A DNA stretch of 32,981 bases from JAXHUH01 sp034211175 (GTDB lineage Bacteria > Actinomycetota > Acidimicrobiia > Acidimicrobiales > CAIXPF01), in assembly GCA_034211175.1 (NCBI GenBank), contig JAXHUH010000349.1, positions 1 to 32,981 of the forward strand. Direction: 5' to 3'. Every line of letters starts with the position of its first letter. The stretch's first letter is position 1. The notes under the pieces were generated by a model. That model was not told where the DNA came from, made no database searches, and was given only the letters and a program-made list of their open reading frames with translations. Positions 23,413 through 32,064 of this stretch are shown piece after piece. A program made the translations under genes and the position numbers.

Positions 23413-24263
23413 ACCTCCTCATCGCCGCCTCCGCCGGTATCGGCGCCGGACTCGGCCTCCTCCTCATCGCCGCGGGACTGAAGGGTCAGCGGGTCCTGCC
23501 CGGCCCGCGCCGTTTCGTCCCCGCCGCCAGCACCGCGTCCGCGGTGGCGTGGTGCGCCGCGGCCGCCATCACCGCCGTGGTCGTCTACGCGCTGGTGGGG
23601 TGGCCGGTCGCCGCGCTCCTCGCCGCCGGCGCCGTCATCTGGCTGCCGCGCCCGTTGGCCGCCCGGGCGGGTCGGGATGTGGCGTTGGCCCGCACCGAGG
23701 CCATCGCCACGTGGGCGGAGATGATCCGCGACAACATGGCCGGCTCCGCCGGCCTCGAACAGGCCCTCGTCGCGTCCGCCGGAGTCGCGCCCGCGGCGAT
23801 CGCGCCGGAGTTGCGGCGCTTCGCCGCCCGGGTCGAACGGATGCCGCTGCTCGACGCGCTCGGCCGCCTCGGCACCGACCTCGACCACCCCTCCGCCGAC
23901 CTGGTCGTCGTCGCCTTGGCGGACGCCGCCCGCATGGAAGCCCGCGAGCTCGGCCCGCTCCTCGGCCGTCTCGCCGAGACCATCCGGGCCGATGTCCGCA
24001 TGCGCCTGCGGGTCGAGGTCGGCCGCACCCGCATCCGCACCTCCGCCCGCATCGTCGCCGCCACCACCATCGTCACGATCGGGTTCCTGTTCGTGTTCTC
24101 CCGCCAACTCCTTACCGCCTACGACACCCCCACCGGCCAGCTCTGGCTGCTCGTGGTCGCCGCGGTGTTCGCCGCCGGCGGATGGCTCCTCTCGACCTAT
24201 GGGCAGGTGGAGATGCCTGAACGGTTCTCCGCCCGCACCCACCGCGCCGGAGAGCACCAATGA
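23409..24263 (+). CDS. tadB: TadB, inner-membrane platform protein
   Basis: The product is 284 residues from ATG 23409, overlapping the tadA stop (ATGA). Two N-terminal membrane helices are followed by a cytoplasmic T2SSF/GspF domain (WAEMIRDNMAGSAGLEQALV; then RTSARIVAATTIVTIGFLFV) and C-terminal helices. TadB with TadC forms the platform that couples the TadA ATPase to pilin extraction. The length and domain order are normal. Confidence 0.92.
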   Translation: MNLLIAASAGIGAGLGLLLIAAGLKGQRVLPGPRRFVPAASTASAVAWCAAAAITAVVVYALVGWPVAALLAAGAVIWLPRPLAARAGRDVALARTEAIATWAEMIRDNMAGSAGLEQALVASAGVAPAAIAPELRRFAARVERMPLLDALGRLGTDLDHPSADLVVVALADAARMEARELGPLLGRLAETIRADVRMRLRVEVGRTRIRTSARIVAATTIVTIGFLFVFSRQLLTAYDTPTGQLWLLVVAAVFAAGGWLLSTYGQVEMPERFSARTHRAGEHQ

Positions 24264-25213
24264 GCGCCCTCTTGGTGGGTGCGCTCGGCGCCGGAGCAGG
24301 CGCCGGGCTCCTCCTGATCATCCGCGGCCTCCGACCCCGCACGGTGTCCCTCGACCGCGTCGCTGCGGCGCTCGACCGGCCCGGCACCTCGATCGCCGCG
24401 CTCCGAGCGGGCGAGCTCGACGAACCCGCGTTGGCCGGAGTCCGGGCCACGATCGGCGCCGCCGGCCTCGCCGTCATGCGCCTGGCCGGCATGGCCGACC
24501 GGCCGAAGCTGACCGAGGCGCTGCGGGTGCTCGACCGGCCCATTGAGCGCCACGCCTACGAGAAGCTCCTCGCCGCCGGCGCCGGGTTCAGCTTCCCTGT
24601 CCTCGTCGCCGCCGTGCTCGCCATCTACGGCGTCGCCGCCTCGCCGCTTGTGGTGGCGGTGGTGGCGTTGGGCCTCGCGGTGGGCGGGTTCTTCTACCCC
24701 GACCTGCCGCTCGCCGATCGGGTCGCCGCCCGCCGCCAAGCGTTCAAACACGCCTTCAGCGCCTACCTCGACCTCGTCACCATCCTCCTCGCCGGCGGCG
24801 CCGGGATCGAGTCCGCCCTCGAAGGCGCCGCGGACGCCGGCGACGGCTGGGCGTTCGCCGAGATCCGCCGCGCCCTACGACGGGCCCGGCTCACCCGCCG
24901 CAGCCCCTGGGAAGCGTTCGCCGACCTCGGCGACGAGCTCGGAGTCAACGAGCTCACCGAACTGGCCGCCACGATCTCCCTCGCCGGCGACCACGGCGCC
25001 CGCATCAAACAATCCCTCGCCGCCAAAGCCGACGCCCTCCGCGCCGCCCAGGCCGCGGACCTCGAATCGGACGCCGAAGCCCGCACCGAGAAGATGATCG
25101 TCCCCGTCGTCGTCATGACCCTCGGGCTCGTCCTCTTCATCGGCTTCGGCGCCATCAACGCCATCACCGACGGCGGCACCAGCCAATTCACCCCCACCTC
25201 AGCTGCGGGCTGA
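24260..25213 (+). CDS. tadC: TadC, inner-membrane platform protein
   Basis: The product is 317 residues from ATG 24260, again an ATGA overlap. There are membrane helices near 2-18, 110-150 and at the C-terminus (IVPVVVMTLGLVLFIGFGAI). The T2SSF domain is seen at FSAYLDLVTILLAGGAGIES and LAATISLAGDHGARIKQSLA. It is the partner of TadB in the platform. The next gene, the pilin, follows after a 69-base gap with its own ribosome site, so pilin may be made at a different level. Confidence 0.92.
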   Translation: MSALLVGALGAGAGAGLLLIIRGLRPRTVSLDRVAAALDRPGTSIAALRAGELDEPALAGVRATIGAAGLAVMRLAGMADRPKLTEALRVLDRPIERHAYEKLLAAGAGFSFPVLVAAVLAIYGVAASPLVVAVVALGLAVGGFFYPDLPLADRVAARRQAFKHAFSAYLDLVTILLAGGAGIESALEGAADAGDGWAFAEIRRALRRARLTRRSPWEAFADLGDELGVNELTELAATISLAGDHGARIKQSLAAKADALRAAQAADLESDAEARTEKMIVPVVVMTLGLVLFIGFGAINAITDGGTSQFTPTSAAG

Positions 25214-25282
25214 CGTGGGCGACACCCCCAACCAACCCACGCCGACCTCGCGGGTCGGCACCCAGCGGAAGGAACCCCGGCC

Positions 25283-25507
25283 ATGCACGTCATTGACGAC
25301 TACCTCGCACACCTGCGCGTCGGCGTCGAGTACAACCTCAACCTCCTCGGCGTCGACACCCGCGACGACCGCGGCGCCGTCTCCACCGAGATGGCCGTCG
25401 TGATCGCCGCCATGGTCGCCACCGCCGTCGTCCTCGGCGGCATCTTCATCGCCAAGGCCCAAAGCAACGCCAACAACATCCCCGACACCGTCCAGGCCCC
25501 CGCCTGA
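25283..25507 (+). CDS. Flp-type major pilin precursor
   Basis: The product is 74 residues from ATG 25283, with GGAAGGA upstream. A hydrophilic leader of 31 residues ends in DDRG; prepilin peptidase would cut after Gly31, giving a mature protein beginning AVSTEMAVVIAAMVATAVVL with the required Glu at position 5 (E36) and a single hydrophobic helix. The short hydrophilic tail (about 15 residues) fits Flp/TadE-type small pilins. It is the likely main subunit. The leader is longer than usual. No gene for a prepilin peptidase (TadV) is in the window. Confidence 0.85.
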   Translation: MHVIDDYLAHLRVGVEYNLNLLGVDTRDDRGAVSTEMAVVIAAMVATAVVLGGIFIAKAQSNANNIPDTVQAPA

Positions 25508-25508
25508 G

Positions 25509-25913
25509 ATGACCCCCCACCGGGCCGCACGCCTCGAGCAGGTCGGGGATCGGGGTGCGACCGCCACCGAGCTGGCCGTCCTGATGCCCGCGCTGATCCT
25601 GCTCGTGCTGTTGCCGGTCCAGGTCGGCCTGTGGTGGCACGCCCGCCAAGCCGCCGACGTCGCCGCCGAAGAAGCCCTCGACGCCGCCCAGATCGCCGGC
25701 GCCACCGCCGCCGACGGCCAGGCCGGGGCCGGCGCGATCCTCGGCCAGGCCGGCAACCTCACCAACGTCACCGTCGACGTCAACCGAACCGCCGACGACG
25801 TGACCGTCACCGTCCGAGGCGACCTCGGCTTCAGCATCTTCCCCGGCGCCTGGTCGGTCACCGCCCGAGCCGAAGGCCCCGTCGAACGCTTCATCCCCGA
25901 GAACCAACGATGA
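25509..25913 (+). CDS. TadE-like pseudopilin
   Basis: The product is 134 residues. The leader ends in GDRG16 and is followed by ATATELAVLMPALILLVLLP, with Glu at mature position 5 (E21) and a single hydrophobic helix, as in TadE pseudopilins. The helix GLWWHARQAADVAAEEALDA and beta strands follow. It is a minor pilus component, processed like the pilin. It starts one base after the pilin stop and overlaps the next gene. Confidence 0.88.
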   Translation: MTPHRAARLEQVGDRGATATELAVLMPALILLVLLPVQVGLWWHARQAADVAAEEALDAAQIAGATAADGQAGAGAILGQAGNLTNVTVDVNRTADDVTVTVRGDLGFSIFPGAWSVTARAEGPVERFIPENQR

Positions 25914-26329
25914 ACCCGCTCGACGAGCGCGGGGCGGTGTCGAGCGAGTTCGCCGTCGTCATGGCCGCGTTCCTCACCACGTTCATGCTCCTCGTCGTCT
26001 CCGCCGGCCGCGTCGCACAAGCCGAGAACGACGTCCGCTCCGCCGCCCACGAAGCCGCCCGCGCCGCAAGCCTCGCCGGCACCATCACCCAAGCCGACGC
26101 CGAAGCCCGACGGGTCGTCGACGCGAACCTCGTCACCTCCGGGCTGTCCTGCGCCGACGGGCTCGATGTCGCCGTCGGGCTCGACCAGTTCCAGCCCGGC
26201 GGGTCCGTGAGCGTCACCGTCGCGTGCGACGCCAGCTTCGCCGACCTCGCCAGTCTCGACGTCCCCGGCAGCCGCCGCTTCACCAGCACCGCCACCGAAA
26301 TCATCGACACCTACCGGGCTGACCCATGA
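25910..26329 (+). CDS. Second TadE/TadF-like pseudopilin
   Basis: The product is 139 residues from ATG 25910 (ATGA overlap). A very short leader MNPLDERG8 precedes AVSSEFAVVMAAFLTTFMLL with Glu at mature position 5 (E13). The following helix (VRSAAHEAARAASLAGTITQ) and two cysteines (C in GLSCADG and TVACDAS) are typical of TadE-family proteins in actinobacteria. It is probably a minor pilin that works with its neighbours. Confidence 0.87.
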   Translation: MNPLDERGAVSSEFAVVMAAFLTTFMLLVVSAGRVAQAENDVRSAAHEAARAASLAGTITQADAEARRVVDANLVTSGLSCADGLDVAVGLDQFQPGGSVSVTVACDASFADLASLDVPGSRRFTSTATEIIDTYRADP

Positions 26330-26739
26330 ACCCCCGTGAACAGCACGATCCTGAACAGGGTGCGGTCAGCATCTTCATCGCCGTGCTGGCGGTCGCGTTC
26401 TTGATGGTTGCCGGGCTCGCGATCGACGGCGGCCGCAAGCTCGGTGCCCTCTCCGAAGCCCGCGATCTCGCCGACAACGCCGCCCGCGCTGGCGCCCAGG
26501 CGATCGACACCGACGCCTACCGCGCCACCGGGACCGTCCTCGTCGACCCTGACGCCGCCGCCCAAGCGGCCGCCGACTACCTCGCCACCGTCGGCCACAC
26601 CGGCACCGTCAATGTCGCCGCCGACACCGTGACCGTCACCGTTCAACTTCAGGTCAACACCCGGTTCCTGCCCGGACCGTGGACCGTTACCGCCACCGAA
26701 TCCGCCGCCCCCGTCCTCGGCGCCCAAGGAGCACCGTGA
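26326..26739 (+). CDS. TadG-like pseudopilin (Flp pilus assembly protein)
   Basis: The product is 137 residues from ATG 26326 (ATGA overlap). The leader ends at Gly12 and the helix is AVSIFIAVLAVAFLMVAGLA, without a Glu at position 5, as is usual for TadG. The segment IDGGRKLGALSEARDLADNA is the hallmark of TadG (D-G-G-R, then helical). It is shorter than full TadG proteins and lacks a von Willebrand A domain. The start of the next gene overlaps its stop (GTGA). Confidence 0.87.
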   Translation: MNPREQHDPEQGAVSIFIAVLAVAFLMVAGLAIDGGRKLGALSEARDLADNAARAGAQAIDTDAYRATGTVLVDPDAAAQAAADYLATVGHTGTVNVAADTVTVTVQLQVNTRFLPGPWTVTATESAAPVLGAQGAP

Positions 26740-29700
26740 CCTGCCGACTCGTCGACCTCACCCGCGGCCTCGCCGCACTCGCCGCCATCGCCGCGCTCGC
26801 CGCCGGCGTCCCGGCCCTGCTCTGGCAGCTCGGCGGCGCACCCGCCATGGGGGCGATCGACACCCTCAGCGACCCGTTCGCCTCCGACGCCACCCGGAGC
26901 GAAGCGCTCCTCTCCGGCGTCCTCCTGCTCATCGCGTGGGTGTGCTGGGCCCAACTCGCCTACGCCCTCGCCATCGAAGCGGTCGCTGCCGCTCGGGGCC
27001 GCACCGCCCGACGCGCCGCCGTCCTCCCCGGCGTCCAAGCCCTCGCCGCCCGCCTCGTCACGTCCCTCACCCTCATCACCAGCTCCCTCCTCCCCACCGC
27101 ACACGCCGCCGGCGCCGTGCCGCTCCAACCGATCGCCGACACCCCGATCGAAGCCACCTGGCGCCTCGACCTCCCCGCCAACCCTGCCGCCAACACCACC
27201 GACACCGCAGCCTCTGGTGTCGCCGTGGTGGCGAAGACCTACACGGCCGGGGCCCGGGACACGTTCTGGAGCATCGCCGAGACCACCCTCAGCGACGGGC
27301 TCCGCTGGACCGAGATCCGCGACACCAACATCGGGCGAACCATGGGTGACGGCACCACCATCACCGCCCGCACCGAGACCGTCCACGCCGGCTGGACCCT
27401 CGATCTTCCCGCCGACGCCGTTCTGCCCCTCACCGACCAGCCCCAGCCCGAACCCGCACCGGTGCTCGAGGTCGAAGTCGAAGCCGGCGACAACTTCTGG
27501 GCCATCGCCGACGACACCATCACCGACGCCTGGGACCGAGACCCCACCAACACCGAAGTCGCCGACTACTGGGCCGACGTCGTCGAGCTCAACCTCGACC
27601 GCCTCACCCCACCCCAGAACCCCAACCTCATCTACCCCGGCCAGATCTTCGAGCTTCCCACCGTCCCCGCCGACCCCCTCGCCCCGGCAGTGGCTGCCCC
27701 GGCCCCGTCGCCGCCCCCGGCACCCGAGCAGCCACAGCCCGCGACGCCGCCGGACGACGAACCGGCGACGCCGCCGACGACCGTTTCCGAGACGCCAACG
27801 TCGACGCCCATCGCCGAGACCCCCACATCCGTGGCCGAGACCCCGACCACTGCCGCGCCGACACCCACCACGGTCGCCGAGACGCCGGCGACGGTCGCCG
27901 AGGCGCCCTCGACGACTGCCGCACCCGACACCGCGCCACAGGACAAGCAGTCCGACTCCTCGACGCCGATCGCCGCGCTCGGCGTGGGCGCCCTCGGCGT
28001 CAGCGCCGGCGCCCTCGCGCTCACGCTCCGACGGCGCCGAGCCCGTCAAGCAGCCAAGCGCCAACCCGGCACGAGCATCGAAGCGCCCCCGGCCGCAGCG
28101 GTCGACTACGAGACCGCCATCCGGTCGATCGCCGACACCGACGCCGCCCGCTGGATCGAAGCCACCAACCGATTCCTCACCCACCGCCTCGCCGACAGCG
28201 AGACACTCCCCGCCGTCATAGCGATGCAGGCCGGGCACTTCGGCGTCGAGCTCCTCCTCGCGCAGCCCTGCCCACCGCCCGACGGCTTCGTCACCGTGCC
28301 CGGGGCGCCCACCGCATGGCGGCTCGACCCCGACCTCGAGCTCGACGACATGACCGCCGAAGTTGCAGGAGCACACCCCTACGCCCCGGCGCTCCTCCCT
28401 GTCGGACGCACCCCAGCAGGGGAACTACTCCTTGACCTTGAACGCATCGGCGCGCTCGCTCTCGCCGGTGACCCCGACCGCATCACCGCCTGGCAACGAG
28501 CCCTCGCCGTCACCGCCGCAGCCACTCCGTGGAGCAGCGACTGCGACGTCATCGCCATCGGACTACCCGACGACATCGCACGCCTCCCGAACGTCACCGC
28601 ACCCGATCCAGCCGCCTGGGCCAGCTCCTGCGTCGCCGAGATGACGACGCTCAACAACCGTCTCGCCGACACCGCGTACCGCCAGCGCGTCGCCCCGGGT
28701 GAGGTTTTCCACCCTCGCCTCGTCCTCATCGGCCCCGGCCACGACGACCTCGCCCGACAACTCGCCGACACGGCAACACTGCCCAACGCTCCGCTCGTGG
28801 TCATCGCCGCCGCTGACCTCGCCGCAGCCGACCGAGCGCACTTCACCGACGACGGCTGCGTGCTCGAACCAGACGGCCTCACCTTCGAGCCGCTCGCCGC
28901 AGTACCGGCAGAGCCCGCCCTCGTCGCCGGCTTGTTCGAGAACGCCGACGCCGAGCCCCAGCCCGCCATGGACGACAACGACGCCGGCGCCAACGGCGAG
29001 CCCAGCAACGGCGAGAGCGTCGAGTCGATCCTCGAGCGAGTCATGGCGCCGAGGCCCATCGAGGTCGAGATCCTCGCTCGTCAACCTCACGTGCGTGGCC
29101 TCGACAAGGACATCCCCACCAAGCAGCTCTCGGTGCTCTGCTACCTCGCCTACCACCGCAACGTCGCATCCCAGCGCCTCCGCGAGACCTTCTGGCCGAC
29201 CGCCACCAACCGCAGCACCGCCGACAACGCCCTCAGCCAACTCCGAAACGTCCTCGGCGCCGGCCCCGACGGCGAACAACGCCTCACCGCCGCCCGCAAC
29301 ACCGGCACCTACCAGCTCAACGACGAAATCGGCTGCGACTGGACCCGAGCCACCGAGCTCATCACCGCCGCCAAGACCCGACCCGACGACCAAGCAGCGT
29401 CACTCCTCACCGCCGCGCTACGCCTCGTCCAAGGCATGCCCGCCGCCGACGCTGGGGCCCGGTCGTTTGACTGGCTCACGGAAGACCCAGCCATCTACCG
29501 CGACATCGAATCAATACTCGTCGACGCCGCCGCCCGACTCGGCGAGATCGCCCTCGCCGCCGACAACACCGAACAGGCCGACCAAGCCGCCCGAGCCGGC
29601 CTCCACCTCGTCCCCGGCAACGAAGCCCTCTACAAGATCAGGCTCAAGGCCGCCGCCACCCGCAGAGCCTTCGACGAAGTCGACCGCCTCTACCACGAGC

Positions 29701-29801
29701 TCTGCACCCACCTCACCGACCAGAGCCTCTGGGACCAACCCGACGACGAAACCGAGGCCATCGTCCGCTCAGCCGCCAAGAAGCGACGGCGAGCAAGCTG
29801 A
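26736..29801 (+). CDS. Membrane protein with LysM-like repeats and a C-terminal BTAD regulator module
   Basis: The product is 1021 residues from GTG 26736. Two membrane helices lie in the first 90 residues and a signal-like AAGAVPL ends near 130. Two LysM-like domains follow at about 165-226 (YTAGARDTFWSIAETTLSDG) and 243-308 (VEAGDNFWAIADDTI to YPGQIFELP). A Pro/Thr/Ala-rich linker spans about 310-408, and a further membrane helix lies at 411-430. The rest should be cytoplasmic. Residues 774-840 are a winged helix (TKQLSVLCYLAYHRNVASQR) followed by a BTAD-like TPR domain to the end, as in SARP/AfsR regulators. LysM binds peptidoglycan; BTAD occurs in transcription or signalling proteins. A wall-sensing regulator or scaffold of the Tad machine is my inference. 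It ends the operon. Confidence 0.85.
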   Translation: MTCRLVDLTRGLAALAAIAALAAGVPALLWQLGGAPAMGAIDTLSDPFASDATRSEALLSGVLLLIAWVCWAQLAYALAIEAVAAARGRTARRAAVLPGVQALAARLVTSLTLITSSLLPTAHAAGAVPLQPIADTPIEATWRLDLPANPAANTTDTAASGVAVVAKTYTAGARDTFWSIAETTLSDGLRWTEIRDTNIGRTMGDGTTITARTETVHAGWTLDLPADAVLPLTDQPQPEPAPVLEVEVEAGDNFWAIADDTITDAWDRDPTNTEVADYWADVVELNLDRLTPPQNPNLIYPGQIFELPTVPADPLAPAVAAPAPSPPPAPEQPQPATPPDDEPATPPTTVSETPTSTPIAETPTSVAETPTTAAPTPTTVAETPATVAEAPSTTAAPDTAPQDKQSDSSTPIAALGVGALGVSAGALALTLRRRRARQAAKRQPGTSIEAPPAAAVDYETAIRSIADTDAARWIEATNRFLTHRLADSETLPAVIAMQAGHFGVELLLAQPCPPPDGFVTVPGAPTAWRLDPDLELDDMTAEVAGAHPYAPALLPVGRTPAGELLLDLERIGALALAGDPDRITAWQRALAVTAAATPWSSDCDVIAIGLPDDIARLPNVTAPDPAAWASSCVAEMTTLNNRLADTAYRQRVAPGEVFHPRLVLIGPGHDDLARQLADTATLPNAPLVVIAAADLAAADRAHFTDDGCVLEPDGLTFEPLAAVPAEPALVAGLFENADAEPQPAMDDNDAGANGEPSNGESVESILERVMAPRPIEVEILARQPHVRGLDKDIPTKQLSVLCYLAYHRNVASQRLRETFWPTATNRSTADNALSQLRNVLGAGPDGEQRLTAARNTGTYQLNDEIGCDWTRATELITAAKTRPDDQAASLLTAALRLVQGMPAADAGARSFDWLTEDPAIYRDIESILVDAAARLGEIALAADNTEQADQAARAGLHLVPGNEALYKIRLKAAATRRAFDEVDRLYHELCTHLTDQSLWDQPDDETEAIVRSAAKKRRRAS

Positions 29802-30108
29802 ACATCCCGCTGATCGGCAGCGGCGAGGAGTGGCAAGTGCAGCAGCTTCTCCTGTAGTCGGCCTGGCGAGTCGATCCTCAAGGAGGATGGCTATGGTCAC
29901 CCGAGACGACAGCGGCTCACCGACGAGATTTTCCGTCGGGTCAAGTCTGGGTGGTGCTTCTTCTGTATGACTCCAAGAGGTGCAGCCACGTCGTGCCGAG
30001 CTGTCGGATCCATTAATGCCTACTCTGGACCCGGGGTCGAGCTCCGAACGATTCTCATCGGGGCGCCGAATGCCCCTGCCTTATAGTAATATAGTGACAG
30101 CGTCATCA
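29802..30108. other. Intergenic region after the Tad operon
   Basis: No convincing gene is seen in these 307 bases. GGGGC-GCCGAAT-GCCCC (30059-30075) is a small hairpin. TTATAGTAATATAGT (30081-30095) is an A+T-rich patch that stands out from the local composition, near the edge of the restriction-modification cassette. Confidence 0.4.
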
Positions 30109-30141
30109 GCTAGGTGAGGCCGACTCGCCTAGCGGCTTTTT
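30109..30141 (+). terminator. Intrinsic terminator between the Tad operon and the restriction gene
   Basis: GCTAGGTGAG pairs with CTCGCCTAGC over a GCCGA loop (one G-U pair), followed by GGCTTTTT on the plus strand. It would stop rightward transcription from the Tad operon. The hairpin also contains the stop codon region of the leftward restriction gene. Confidence 0.7.
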
Positions 30142-30949
30142 CGAGATCGCGACGAAAGTCGCCCAGGGCTGCGAGAGTGTACATTCCATCGATGTGGTTG
30201 GAATCGGAGAGTTCGTAGATCCGCCGAAGGTCATTGATCCTGCTCTTCCATCCAATCCCATCGATCGCGGCCATGACGAACTGCGTAGGAAGTCGTTTCT
30301 CGGCCATTTCTTCGATCTCTCGAACGGCATCGGTCAGCTTGGACCCCGTTGAGTCGAAACCCTTGGCTGCCACGACGATCAGTGCGGCACTGCCGCCGTC
30401 TGGGATGGCGAGGTCGCATGGAGCTGTGAGGCCATTCCGGCCCTCGAACCTGGTGCGCGTCTCCGTCGGCAAGCCTAGGTCGCGTGCCACCTGCTCGATC
30501 TCATCTTCAACACGGCGACCGGTGGCGCCAGCGTCGGTCGCTGTCTTGCGCGTGCCGGCGCGGGCTACCAGGATGTCGCCGAAGTTGTAGGTTCTTGATC
30601 GCTGTTCGGTAACCAGCCGGACGACTTCATAGTGCTCGTCGAGCATCGCGACGACGTCGCCAGGCCTCTCTCGCGCAAGTCGGATCCAACCCGACGTACC
30701 CAAGTGATGACGGAGAACGTTCTTCAACTTCTCGCGCGTGAGGCCGACTGCGAGCCCGAGCACGGGCACGGCATCGGCGTCAGCTTGGATGAACGCAGCT
30801 AGGCTGCCTTGATCGACGCTGTCGAGTCCAGCGAGCCCTGCGGCTATCGCTCTGATCTCCTCGCTCTCTGCCGTGGGTAGCGTTGGGTCAAACGGGTTGC
30901 TCAGCTGGCTGAGCGACTCAACGTAATCCTCAAAGGTTCCGATCGTCAT
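30110..30949 (-). CDS. DpnII-like restriction endonuclease
   Basis: The product is 279 residues from ATG 30949, which overlaps the methyltransferase stop (ATGA). It is helical at first; the core contains TGRRVEDEIEQVARDLGLPT, then CDLAIPDG (D179), IVVAAKGFDSTGSKLTDAVR (K196), and QFVMAAIDGIGWKSRINDLR. The GFDSTGSKLTD phrase after a (E/x)-A-K motif matches DpnII/MboI-like PD-(D/E)XK nucleases, partners of D12-class adenine methyltransferases. Position 194, expected to be the catalytic Glu, is Ala (codon GCA). This could mean an altered active site or that I mis-set the motif. Recognition sequence is unknown (GATC is one guess from family). The gene is more A+T-rich than neighbours. Confidence 0.7.
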   Translation of the reverse strand: MTIGTFEDYVESLSQLSNPFDPTLPTAESEEIRAIAAGLAGLDSVDQGSLAAFIQADADAVPVLGLAVGLTREKLKNVLRHHLGTSGWIRLARERPGDVVAMLDEHYEVVRLVTEQRSRTYNFGDILVARAGTRKTATDAGATGRRVEDEIEQVARDLGLPTETRTRFEGRNGLTAPCDLAIPDGGSAALIVVAAKGFDSTGSKLTDAVREIEEMAEKRLPTQFVMAAIDGIGWKSRINDLRRIYELSDSNHIDGMYTLAALGDFRRDLEKAARRVGLT

Positions 30950-32064
30950 CGGCCCACAAAGAGATATTCGACGACCGCGCGTCGAGACGCCGTTCCGTGG
31001 GTTCCAAAGTGGTACCGGTGATCGATGCGCCGGACCTCGACATCGTCCTTCACTTCGCGTAGCAGGGCTTCGATGGTTTCGGCATCTGGTACGGCGTTGG
31101 ATGAGTACGAGAGGACGATTGTTGACTCGCTGAAGTGCTTGAAGGTGTTTCTCAGGGCGTCAACGATGGTCCGCTTGTAGCTAAAGGGCGTAAACCGCTT
31201 GACGAGCTTCTTGGTGCGAGTATTCTCCATGATCTCCTGGCCACGCCAGTAGACGCTGAGACCTTCAAGGAAGTGATATCGCTTAATGTAACAATTATCA
31301 TCTTTGGGGGGCGCGTATGGAGGGTCAAGGTATACGATGTCGTACCCGGCAGGCTCGACATCGAAGACATCAGACTGAATGGCTCGGCACTGCTTGCCGT
31401 TATCAAAGATCACCGAACAGTACTCGGCGGATGTCTCGACAAAGTGCTCCCGAAGCGGGAGTCTAAGGTCGCGTCGCCCGTCGTCGTAGCGAAGATCGGT
31501 AAAGGTGAATACGCCGCGGGGTTGCTTTCGTGCGGCCGCAAGCACGAGTGCCGCGATGGCCAAATCTCGCTTCGCTCCTTCGAGGCGGTCGATGTGTGAC
31601 CAAGCGGAATCGAGAAATGCCCTATCTTCGTTGGTGAAGTAGAGCCCGTCAAAGGTTCTCTGAATGAAGTCTCGGTCGTCTGCGGATGGGCCAACGATTT
31701 GGGTGATATCTGTGTCTGTGAGTGTGACCGTATCGTTGGAGACCGCTGCTGAGGCTATCGTCATCGGAAAGGCAAGGAAATCATTCGAAGTTACGGCATA
31801 GCCCATTGCCTTGAGTGCGTACGACACAACTCCGCTTCCCGAGAATGCGTCGAGCGCCGTCTCGCCGCCCAGCTCAGCGAAGAGGTCGGTAAGATGAGGA
31901 ATCAATCTGTACTTTGAACCCATGTACCGCAGCCGCGGGAAGTCCGCCGCAGCCATGGCGGCGTGCTCGGCGCGGGACAGTGGTGCGGTGCTGGTCATGT
32001 CGAACAACCTAGGCTGCCGGTCCCGGCGCTTCTGGGACCGGTGGATCGATCTCGGCTGAGGCAT
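30946..32064 (-). CDS. D12-class DNA N6-adenine methyltransferase
   Basis: The product is 372 residues from ATG 32064, decided by AGGAG at 32071-32075 with a six-base spacer; an ATG at 31998 is a shorter alternative. RLRYMGSKYRLIPHL opens the D12 (Dam/DpnM-like) fold. Motif I is DAFSGSG at 72-78 (SAM binding) and the catalytic motif DIVYLDPPYAPP has DPPY at 247-250. A target-recognition region lies between. It methylates adenine in DNA to protect it from the adjacent endonuclease. The pair forms a type II system transcribed leftward, against the flanking genes. The composition is more A+T-rich than both sides, pointing to recent joint acquisition. Confidence 0.93.
   Translation of the reverse strand: MPQPRSIHRSQKRRDRQPRLFDMTSTAPLSRAEHAAMAAADFPRLRYMGSKYRLIPHLTDLFAELGGETALDAFSGSGVVSYALKAMGYAVTSNDFLAFPMTIASAAVSNDTVTLTDTDITQIVGPSADDRDFIQRTFDGLYFTNEDRAFLDSAWSHIDRLEGAKRDLAIAALVLAAARKQPRGVFTFTDLRYDDGRRDLRLPLREHFVETSAEYCSVIFDNGKQCRAIQSDVFDVEPAGYDIVYLDPPYAPPKDDNCYIKRYHFLEGLSVYWRGQEIMENTRTKKLVKRFTPFSYKRTIVDALRNTFKHFSESTIVLSYSSNAVPDAETIEALLREVKDDVEVRRIDHRYHFGTHGTASRRAVVEYLFVGR

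Noticed and set aside
26649..28376. Minus-strand Gly/Arg-rich frame of 575 codons
   Set aside because: It is the antisense of the repetitive Pro/Thr/Ala linker, which produces long Gly/Val/Arg strings.
28699..29970. Plus-strand frame of 423 codons rich in Ser, Pro and Thr
   Set aside because: It is the shifted reading of the LysM/BTAD gene.
31135..31599. Plus-strand frame of 154 codons opposite the methyltransferase
   Set aside because: The opposite strand carries SAM-binding and DPPY motifs in register; this frame has no recognisable features.
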